Shown: positions 8,177 to 13,572 of the stretch, piece by piece
Layout: each line of letters starts with the position of its first letter
How positions within the stretch are numbered: position 1 is the stretch's first letter
Assembly: GCA_964617145.1 (NCBI GenBank)
Contig: CAZTVN010000013.1
Coordinates: 1-23,464, forward strand
Reading direction: 5' to 3'
Length of the DNA: 23,464 nucleotides
Source of the DNA: CAZTVN01 sp964617145
GTDB taxonomy: Bacteria > Patescibacteriota > Gracilibacteria > UBA1369 > JACRIC01
Translations under genes and position numbers: made by a program
The notes under the pieces: model-generated
Seen by the model: the letters and a program-made list of their open reading frames with translations, nothing else
Databases searched by the model: none
Told to the model about the DNA's origin: nothing

Positions 8177-8203
8177 TTTACATTCCCCACTTTATCATAT
8201 AAA
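8177..8203 (+). promoter_or_regulatory. Possible pgk promoter
   Basis: TTTACA (8177-8182) and TATAAA (8198-8203) are 15 bases apart, a short spacer. A transcript from here would start within a few bases of the pgk ATG at 8213, so pgk could be nearly leaderless. The motif support is weak. Confidence 0.3.
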
Positions 8204-8212
8204 TATAAAGGC

Positions 8213-9409
8213 ATGCAGGTCAAAAAATTGCGCACTATTCGAGACATTGATGTTACCGGGAAAAAAGTCATTCTTCGTGTCGATTTTAATGTTCCTCTTG
8301 ATGAAAAGACTAATAAAGTTACTGATGATGAGCGTATACGCCGTACTCTTCCAACCATTTCGTATCTTTTAGCAAGAGGGGCTCGTGTGATCGTTATTTC
8401 TCACCTTGGTCGTCCCAAAGATGACCAAAGAGATTCTTTTAAAATGAATCCCGTTGGCGAATGTCTTTCAAAACTTCTCAAAAAAACTGTTCCTGTTTTA
8501 GATACGTGTAGAGGAGAAAAAGTCAAAAACATTATCAATTCCATGAAAAATGGTGACACTATCATGTTTCCAAATATTCGCTACTTTAAAGAAGAAAAAT
8601 CTAAAGATCCTCATTTTATCACTGAACTTGCATCGCTCGGTGATATTTATGTTTCTGATGCTTTTGGTGTTGCCCACAGGGATCATGCTTCTGTCACAGG
8701 CATCGCTGAGAATCTGCCTTCTTATGCAGGATTTCTTCTCGAGAAAGAAGTGGATGTTTTGTCTCATATTCTCGAAAAGCCGCAAGGGCCTGTTACGCTC
8801 ATTATGGGCGGAGCGAAGATTGATACAAAGATCGAGATTCTTAAAAATTTTACCAACAAAGCTGATTTTTATTTAATTGGCGGCGGGCTTGCCAATACTT
8901 TTCTTTCGGCATGCGGTTATAATGTCGGGACATCTCTTTATGAAAAAGACAAAATTGATGTTGCTCGAGAAATCATGCTTTTGGTTGAAAAGGAACATGA
9001 AAAATTTATTCTTCCAAAAGATGTCATTGTGGCCAGTAAAATTGGTCCAAAAGTTTCTACACTTGCCATTCCTATTCAAGACGTTTCCATGTATATGAAA
9101 ATTCTTGATATCGGCCCAAGAACGGTCACAAGGTATTGTCAGGTGATACGTGATTCCAAAACGATCATTTGGAATGGCCCCCTAGGACTTTATGAATATC
9201 CGCCATTTGAGGATGGTACTCGCGCCATTTGTGAGGCAGTTTCTTTATCTCAAGGACTCACCGTTATAGGTGGTGGTGATACCATTGATGCCGTGAAAAA
9301 ATTTCATATTGATCTTAATAAATTTTCTCATGTTTCTACCGGCGGTGGCGCTATGTTAGAATTTCTTGAGGGGAAAATACTGCCAGGTATTAAGGTCTTG
9401 ATGGATTAA
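8213..9409 (+). CDS. pgk: Phosphoglycerate kinase
   Basis: This is the glycolytic kinase that moves phosphate between 1,3-bisphosphoglycerate and ADP. At 398 aa it has normal bacterial length. Motifs seen are VILRVDFNVPL (~20-30, substrate-binding), VISHLGRPK (~61-69), YVSDAFGVAHRDHASVTGI (~147-165), LIMGGAKIDTKIEIL (~200, usually GGAKVxxKI), IIWNGPLGLYEYPPFEDGT (~315) and VIGGGDTIDAVKKF (~355). The C-terminal nucleotide-binding STGGGAMLEFLEGKILPG follows. The start ATG at 8213 gives the standard N-terminus shortly before RVDFNVP. The GshF-like gene follows 18 bp downstream and is probably co-transcribed. Confidence 0.97.
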   Translation: MQVKKLRTIRDIDVTGKKVILRVDFNVPLDEKTNKVTDDERIRRTLPTISYLLARGARVIVISHLGRPKDDQRDSFKMNPVGECLSKLLKKTVPVLDTCRGEKVKNIINSMKNGDTIMFPNIRYFKEEKSKDPHFITELASLGDIYVSDAFGVAHRDHASVTGIAENLPSYAGFLLEKEVDVLSHILEKPQGPVTLIMGGAKIDTKIEILKNFTNKADFYLIGGGLANTFLSACGYNVGTSLYEKDKIDVAREIMLLVEKEHEKFILPKDVIVASKIGPKVSTLAIPIQDVSMYMKILDIGPRTVTRYCQVIRDSKTIIWNGPLGLYEYPPFEDGTRAICEAVSLSQGLTVIGGGDTIDAVKKFHIDLNKFSHVSTGGGAMLEFLEGKILPGIKVLMD

Positions 9410-9427
9410 TTTTATGACGTAAGTTGT

Positions 9428-10435
9428 ATGGATGATTTTGAGACTACTTTTCGCATTAACGGATACGAAGATCTTGAACTTTCCACTCAGATTCTTATTT
9501 GCACGGCTTTAAAACGTGGCATTTCTGTTTCCGTTCTTGATCGAAAAGACAGTTTCATACAGCTTAAGAAGGATGGAAAAATTGAGTATGTGAGACAAGC
9601 AACTATGACATCTTTCGATAGTTTAGTGAGCTACTTTATTATGGAAAATAAAGCTGTTACCAAATTTATTTTGCAAGAAAATGCCTTGAGTGTGCCGGAA
9701 GGGAAAGTTTATACATCGAAAGAGAGCGCTTTATCTGATTATCCATTTTTCGCTGATAAAGATGTTTTTGTGAAACCGAATAAGACAAACTACGGCATTG
9801 GCGTTCACCCTGTTTTAAAGGGAAATAGGGATGCGTATTTCAAGGCTGTAAATCAGGCTTTTCATCATGATTCCACTATCCTTGTTGAAGAGTATATGCG
9901 CGGCATTGAATATCGTTTTCTTGTCATTGGGAATCAAGTATGTGGAGTTCTTCGTCGCGTGCCGGCGAATGTTGTTGGCGATTTGAAACACACGATTGAA
10001 GAACTTATTGAAATCAAAAATCGCGATCCCAAACGTGGCAAAGGCTATGTTAAGCCATTAGAAAAAATTACTCTTGGTGAAATAGAAATTGGAGAATTAG
10101 AGAGGCAAAACATGAATGAGAAAACGATTCTTAAAATTGGTCAAACTGTTTACCTTCGCCAAAATTCCAATATTTCCACAGGTGGTGATAGCATCGATGT
10201 GACAGATCAAATTCCGGATGTGTACAAAAAACTCGCTGTTCTTGCGACCAAGGTTGTCGGAGCTTGTATTTGCGGCCTTGATATGATTATTCAAGATTTA
10301 AGCGCTTCTCCGTCTCATTTGAACCATGCTATCATTGAGTTAAATTTTAATCCTGCTATTCATATCCACACTTTTCCCGCTCAAGGACAGTCTCGTGACT
10401 GTGCTTCATCCATCCTTAATCTTCTTGGCTTTTGA
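9428..10435 (+). CDS. Stand-alone ATP-grasp ligase matching the C-terminal domain of bifunctional GshF (GshAB)
   Basis: This 335-residue protein resembles the glutathione-synthetase half of GshF, which joins gamma-glutamylcysteine to glycine using ATP. Characteristic segments are VKPNKTNYGIGV (~118), ILVEEYMRGIEYRFLVIG (~155, ATP-grasp), GVLRRVPANVVGDLKHTI (~180), KNRDPKRGKGY (~198), YLRQNSNISTGGDSIDVTDQIP (~240) and IIELNFNPAIHIHTFPAQG (~300, metal ligands), ending LLGF as GshF does. The gamma-glutamylcysteine ligase domain that precedes this in GshF is absent here and in the neighbouring genes. It may act on imported or separately made gamma-Glu-Cys, or on another peptide-like substrate. 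It follows pgk by 18 bp and ends with TGA. Confidence 0.82.
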   Translation: MDDFETTFRINGYEDLELSTQILICTALKRGISVSVLDRKDSFIQLKKDGKIEYVRQATMTSFDSLVSYFIMENKAVTKFILQENALSVPEGKVYTSKESALSDYPFFADKDVFVKPNKTNYGIGVHPVLKGNRDAYFKAVNQAFHHDSTILVEEYMRGIEYRFLVIGNQVCGVLRRVPANVVGDLKHTIEELIEIKNRDPKRGKGYVKPLEKITLGEIEIGELERQNMNEKTILKIGQTVYLRQNSNISTGGDSIDVTDQIPDVYKKLAVLATKVVGACICGLDMIIQDLSASPSHLNHAIIELNFNPAIHIHTFPAQGQSRDCASSILNLLGF

Positions 10436-10541
10436 TATGGATAAAAATAAACTTGTTTTATTGAAACTTCGAGGAAGCTTGCTGCCTTGACATTGATCTT
10501 TATTACTTCAAAATATATTTACTTTCTTATTAAGATTTTTT

Positions 10542-11159
10542 ATGACTCAATCACTCATTCATTCTGATATGTCTATTGCGGAAATTCTTGATCTTGTACC
10601 GGGGAGCGTTGATATCATGCTCGATATGGGCCTTCATTGTGTGGGTTGCAGTGCCAATCTTTTTGAATCTCTTCGGGAAGGCGCCACTTCACATGGTTTT
10701 ACCGATGAACAGCTTAATATTCTTGTTGATCGTATCAATACTTTTTATGCCTCGAGTAATGAACTATCAAAGAAAGTCCCCAAAGCATCTGATTTTATTT
10801 GTGAAAAAATTCGTGAAGGGGGGAAAATATATCATCGTATTGCTGGCCTTCTTTTTACTGATAATGCTTACAAAATTCTCCATCAACACCAAAATGATTT
10901 TAAGGGTCTTCGCATCAAAGTCGAGTCAGGTGGATGCTCTGGCTACAGTTACAAATATGACTATGTTCAGGAACCTCAAGAAGGTGAAGAAACTTTTCCA
11001 TTATCGGATAATCTCCTTATCTACATGGATCATTTTAGTTTTGATAAACTATCGGAAAGTATCGTAGATTTTGAGTCGGGGTTACATGGAAGCGGACTTA
11101 TTTTTCACAATCCGAATGTGAAAAAATCCTGTCACTGTGGGAGTTCTATTGGATTTTAA
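10542..11159 (+). CDS. DUF1858 domain fused to an IscA/ErpA-type Fe-S carrier
   Basis: Residues 1-70 match the DUF1858 (hybrid-cluster-protein-associated) domain: SIAEILDLVPGSVDIMLDMG is followed by a CVGC pair (Cys33, Cys36). From about residue 95 the protein is an A-type iron-sulfur carrier (HesB/IscA/ErpA). It has ESGGCSGYSYKYDY with the first conserved Cys near 132 and the C-terminal SCHCGSSIGF carrying Cys197 and Cys199 in the C-x-C-G pattern. Both known A-type cysteine positions are present, so Fe-S delivery is plausible; the DUF1858 CxxC may add a redox or metal site. Usual A-type carriers are 105-120 aa, and this one is 205 because of the fusion. TTGACA at 10487-10492 lies upstream but without a good -10. 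A [2Fe-2S] ferredoxin follows 27 bp downstream. Confidence 0.87.
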   Translation: MTQSLIHSDMSIAEILDLVPGSVDIMLDMGLHCVGCSANLFESLREGATSHGFTDEQLNILVDRINTFYASSNELSKKVPKASDFICEKIREGGKIYHRIAGLLFTDNAYKILHQHQNDFKGLRIKVESGGCSGYSYKYDYVQEPQEGEETFPLSDNLLIYMDHFSFDKLSESIVDFESGLHGSGLIFHNPNVKKSCHCGSSIGF

Positions 11160-11186
11160 ATTTTTAATTTTTTATCATTCATCAAA

Positions 11187-11468
11187 ATGCCAACATTAAA
11201 GTATAAAAACACTGGAACTCAAGCATCAGCCAAAAACGGACAAGTCATGAGAGAAGTAACACAAGCTGAAGGATGGGATATCCCTTATGCCTGTGAAAAT
11301 GGAATCTGTGGAACTTGTATTGTTAAAATAACTCAAGGGAAAGAGCATTTAGCTGAAATGGAAGAGCAAGAAAAACAGACTCTTCAAGCTTTGGGCGTTG
11401 ATGATGGCGACCATAGGCTCGCTTGCCAATGCAAAATGATGGATGGAGATATTGAAATTCAACATTAA
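11187..11468 (+). CDS. [2Fe-2S] ferredoxin, plant type
   Basis: This small electron carrier of 93 residues has cluster ligands in the plant-type pattern: Cys36, Cys41 and Cys44 in YACENGICGTC (C-x4-C-x2-C), and a fourth at Cys80 in RLACQC. The EVTQAEGWDIPYAC segment before the loop is typical of the fold. It follows the DUF1858-IscA gene by 27 bp, so the two probably share a transcript and the carrier could help mature this ferredoxin. The partner oxidoreductase is not identified; the flavoprotein at 3370-4671 is one candidate in this window. Downstream (11469-11564), in the convergent gap, are only weak inverted repeats, such as ATTGTTTACAAT at 11517-11528. Confidence 0.92.
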   Translation: MPTLKYKNTGTQASAKNGQVMREVTQAEGWDIPYACENGICGTCIVKITQGKEHLAEMEEQEKQTLQALGVDDGDHRLACQCKMMDGDIEIQH

Positions 11469-11564
11469 TACCCTCTAAATTTAGATAGAGAACTGGCTCG
11501 TTGGTAAACGCGGTGGATTGTTTACAATTCTCGTGATCCGCGGCGGTACTTTTTCAGAGATTTC

Positions 11565-12368
11565 TTACTTTACTACAAGGGTTCCTTTCATACTGCTATG
11601 ACCTTCCCCGCAATATACTGAGCAGAAAAAGCTATAAGTTCCTTTTTTGCTTGCAACGAATTCCACATTGGTTGTTTCTCCTGGTTTTAAGAGAGCACCA
11701 ACACCAAATTCGCTTATCTTAAAGCCATGATCTACGTCAACACTTTTTATACTTAACGTTACGGTATCACCTTCGTTGACCGTAATAGTTGATGGTTCGA
11801 AAGACCATTGTTTGGCTACGATCCTGAAAGATTGTACTGAGGCTTTGGCCTGCATATTCGATGTATTCGACTCTTCCTGATTATCCGTTACTGGTGACTT
11901 TACGGTTACTGGTGGAATTACGGTCGAGACATCTTCTTGATCGATAGGATCTTGCGTCTCTTCGCTTCCAAACTCTTTCGTTTCTTCAGTCGTTGGTAAA
12001 GTTTGGGATTCTTTTTTTATTCCTGATTCCCCTTCGGTTTCTGGCTCTCCTACTACGAGTGGGGCATCTTCTGATTGTTCATCGGATATGTTCTCATTCT
12101 CTTCATCATTAATCGGGTTCGTTTTGGTTTGACAACCTGAGAGTAGTAAAAGGCCTGAGATTAAAAATATCGCTAAAAATATTTTAGGGACATGCTGAAA
12201 AACGTGCTTACTCCTGCAAATCTCACCTTTCGGCTGCAAAGCGCTCATCGCTCCTTGACGTATCTTCTTCTGATACGCCTTCGTCGCGAGTTCGTGCTTT
12301 TCGCTCGAAATATGAAATTTTCGTAACGAAACCACGTTTTTCAGCATGTCCTTAGAGGTTTTTTTCAT
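11565..12368 (-). CDS. CuA-type cupredoxin lipoprotein (cytochrome-oxidase subunit II-like domain), signal region interrupted by a mobile element
   Basis: The 267-residue predicted lipoprotein has a hydrophobic stretch PKIFLAIFLISGLLLLSGC ending in a lipobox Cys, a long acidic/Thr-rich linker and a C-terminal cupredoxin domain (~180-267). The copper site shows His214 in DVDHGF, then Cys249, Cys253, His257 and Met260 in CSVYCGEGHSSM. These spacings (35, 4, 4, 3) equal those of the CuA ligands of COX subunit II; the CuA Glu position is Val here. It would transfer electrons outside the membrane, but no terminal oxidase or nitrous-oxide reductase gene is in the window. An earlier TTG start at 12410 lies inside a terminator hairpin and is rejected in favour of ATG 12368. 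A 162-bp in-frame block (12189-12350) between codons 6 and 61 belongs to the MITE-like element. Confidence 0.85.
   Translation of the reverse strand: MKKTSKDMLKNVVSLRKFHISSEKHELATKAYQKKIRQGAMSALQPKGEICRSKHVFQHVPKIFLAIFLISGLLLLSGCQTKTNPINDEENENISDEQSEDAPLVVGEPETEGESGIKKESQTLPTTEETKEFGSEETQDPIDQEDVSTVIPPVTVKSPVTDNQEESNTSNMQAKASVQSFRIVAKQWSFEPSTITVNEGDTVTLSIKSVDVDHGFKISEFGVGALLKPGETTNVEFVASKKGTYSFFCSVYCGEGHSSMKGTLVVK
12188..12351. mobile_element. 164-bp MITE-like element with 19-bp perfect inverted ends and 4-bp direct repeats
   Basis: The left end GGACATGCTGAAAAACGTG (12188-12206) is the exact reverse complement of 12333-12351. TTAG occurs directly outside both ends (12184-12187 and 12352-12355), as a target-site duplication would. 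The element carries no transposase. It contains small hairpins such as CGTATC...GATACG (12268-12286 region) and TTTCGTAACGAAA (12319-12331 region). Element plus one TTAG copy is 168 bp, or 56 codons, so the host reading frame is kept. Deleting it restores a signal peptide that would begin MKKTSKIFLAIFLIS. The end sequence is related to the TAAGGAGGTGCTGAAAAA repeats elsewhere in the window. Confidence 0.82.
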
Positions 12369-12388
12369 ATAAGCGTTGATTAGGGAAT

Positions 12389-12429
12389 AAAAAAAACCGC
12401 TACGTATCAAAATTGTAGCGGTTTTTTTT
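12389..12429. terminator. Symmetric bidirectional terminator between the two lipoprotein genes
   Basis: A8 (12389-12396), CCGCTAC (12397-12403), an 11-nt loop, GTAGCGG (12415-12421) and T8 (12422-12429) form a near-perfect intrinsic terminator readable on both strands. On the minus strand it follows the Thr/Pro-rich lipoprotein stop by about 20 bp and ends 20 bp before the cupredoxin ATG. Confidence 0.85.
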
Positions 12430-12451
12430 ATATTGTCGAGTGTTCCTTACA

Positions 12452-12778
12452 CTAATTTGATGGTGTTGTTTCAGGAGTCGTACCATCAGTCACTGGCTCT
12501 GTTCCTGTAGTTGCCCCGGCTGTAGCGTCAGTTGTTGTGTCGGTGCTAGGAGGAGTTGGTACGGTACCATCAGTTGGAACTGTTGCGTCCGTTGTTGGTA
12601 GAGTTACGGCATCTGTTGGTGGAACTGGCATGATGTCAGTAGATGGTTGTACTTCTTCTGATACCGCTTCTTCTTCTGGTGCTACGGTTGTTTCAGGTTC
12701 GATTGTTTGACAACCAGCAAGCAGAAGTACCCCTAGAAGCAGGAGACTTGCTGTAGTCAGCCTTGCACTATTTTTCAT
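12452..12778 (-). CDS. Small Thr/Pro/Glu-rich lipoprotein, function unknown
   Basis: The 108-residue product starts MKNSARLTTASLLLLGVLLLAGCQ, though the predicted signal is only its first 22 residues: two basic residues, a Leu-rich core and the lipobox LLAGC at Cys22 or nearby. The mature part has almost no order-promoting residues. It is acidic and Pro-rich at first (EPETTVAPEEEA), then made of TDAT/TDGT/TDTTTDAT-like imperfect repeats. This suggests a disordered surface linker or tether. No domain was recognised. It shares its strand and lipoprotein character with the cupredoxin downstream, but a strong terminator separates them. Repeats of short Thr-codon units (ACNGAY) make replication slippage likely. 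Confidence 0.72.
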   Translation of the reverse strand: MKNSARLTTASLLLLGVLLLAGCQTIEPETTVAPEEEAVSEEVQPSTDIMPVPPTDAVTLPTTDATVPTDGTVPTPPSTDTTTDATAGATTGTEPVTDGTTPETTPSN

Positions 12779-12884
12779 AGTATGTGCTTTTTTAAAAAAT
12801 AAAAATTTTTGATGGCCATTGCGTTCTGATTGTAGCGGGTTTTTGTTTTTTGTCTAGAGGATTTTTTTGATTTTTTTATTTAGC

Positions 12885-13010
12885 TCAAAACCATATCGCC
12901 ACGATAGGGATATAAAACAGGGTGAAAAGTGTGCTTAAAAGTACGGCAATGGCTGCTTTTTGCGGGTTTACTCTGAAAAAATGGTCATATTTATTTGCTT
13001 GTTTTTTGGG
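12885..13010 (-). pseudogene. Possible gene remnant: open frame ending in a hydrophobic segment
   Basis: Directly after the toxin stop codon, and in the same frame, 41 sense codons run to a TGA at 12885. The translation is PKKQANKYDHFFRVNPQ followed by a 23-residue hydrophobic stretch (AAIAVLLSTLFTLFYIPIV and on to Phe). This looks like the C-terminal membrane helix of a larger protein. No start codon exists in the frame after the TAG, so it is not an intact gene. A chance open frame cannot be excluded at this length. Confidence 0.3.
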
Positions 13011-13277
13011 CTATTTGTAAATAGCGTGAGTTCCAATACTTACAAAGAGGACGTCTCCATTTTCCATAACCTCAAAGATAATTCTATATCCGTGATCTAT
13101 GGAAATACTCCAAAGTCCTTTAAGTTTTCCTTTAAGTTTGTGCAGTCGCAGAGATGGGTGAAAAGGATTTTGACGAAAAATTTTTTCTTGTTTTATCGCT
13201 TTTTTTTTAATGTAAAAGGGAAGATCGTAAAATTGCTTTTCAAAGGTTTCATTATAATGAATTTCTTCTATTTTCAT
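13011..13277 (-). CDS. RelE/ParE-superfamily toxin (YafQ-like)
   Basis: This 88-residue protein has the compact basic beta-alpha fold signature of RelE-type mRNA interferases: FEKQFYDLP, KKKAIKQEKIFRQNPFHPSLRLHKLKGKLKGLWSISIDHGYRI and the C-terminal VLFVSIGTHAIY. The last matches the GTHDxxY ending of the family with one substitution (Ala for the usual Asp). Such toxins cleave mRNA in the ribosomal A site. The gene overlaps the upstream antitoxin by 4 nt (ATGA), giving the antitoxin-first order of type II modules. Whether it is active cannot be told; the family's catalytic residues are variable. Confidence 0.85.
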   Translation of the reverse strand: MKIEEIHYNETFEKQFYDLPFYIKKKAIKQEKIFRQNPFHPSLRLHKLKGKLKGLWSISIDHGYRIIFEVMENGDVLFVSIGTHAIYK

Positions 13278-13504
13278 TTATCCATCAAATCTTTTAAGGA
13301 CTTCAATATCTTTGTTTTTCCCTTTTTGTAATCGTGTTTTGCTTTTTTTGCCATTTTTATAAGTTGATCTTCGCTTATGAATTCTTTTTCGAGACTTATG
13401 ACTGATATGACATAAGCACTGACTGTTTTCCCAGCTTTTTTTGCTCTTTTTTGGATCTCTTTTTTCATTTTTTCTGGCACTGACACATTGAGAATAGATC
13501 TCAT
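13274..13504 (-). CDS. Ribbon-helix-helix antitoxin
   Basis: The 76-residue protein begins MRSILNVSVPEKMKKEIQKRAKKAG, a ribbon strand (SILNVSVP) followed by helix one, then KTVSAYVISVISLEKEF as helix two. This is the MetJ/Arc/CopG fold used by RelB/CopG-type antitoxins for DNA binding. The C-terminal part (EDQLIKMAKKAKHDYKKGKTKILKSL) is very lysine-rich and would be the toxin-neutralising tail. It is the first gene of the pair and overlaps the toxin by 4 nt. AT-rich direct repeats over the promoter fit autoregulation. Confidence 0.85.
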   Translation of the reverse strand: MRSILNVSVPEKMKKEIQKRAKKAGKTVSAYVISVISLEKEFISEDQLIKMAKKAKHDYKKGKTKILKSLKDLMDK

Positions 13505-13517
13505 AATTATTTTTATT

Positions 13518-13558
13518 AATTGTAATTCAATTGTATTACAGTTTTTTTTATGTTACAA
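13518..13558 (-). promoter_or_regulatory. Toxin-antitoxin promoter with overlapping operator repeats
   Basis: On the minus strand TTGTAA (13553-13558) and TACAAT (13530-13535) are 17 bases apart. AATTGTA occurs twice on the plus strand (13518-13524 and 13529-13535), one helical turn (11 bp) apart, and the second copy covers the -10 box. This is a typical geometry for a ribbon-helix-helix autorepressor. Confidence 0.6.
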
Positions 13559-13572
13559 GCTTTTCTGTATAA

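Noticed and set aside
10437..10490. 17-codon Leu-rich frame before the DUF1858-IscA gene as an attenuator leader
   Set aside because: No terminator hairpin with T-run follows and the downstream genes are not leucine-related.
11499..11545. GC-rich stretch in the ferredoxin-cupredoxin gap as a tRNA or structured RNA
   Set aside because: No T-arm consensus or cloverleaf can be drawn; pairing is limited to short interrupted arms.
12369..12410. Longer cupredoxin start at a TTG (12410)
   Set aside because: It would begin inside the terminator stem; ATG 12368 gives a normal lipoprotein N-terminus once the element is removed.
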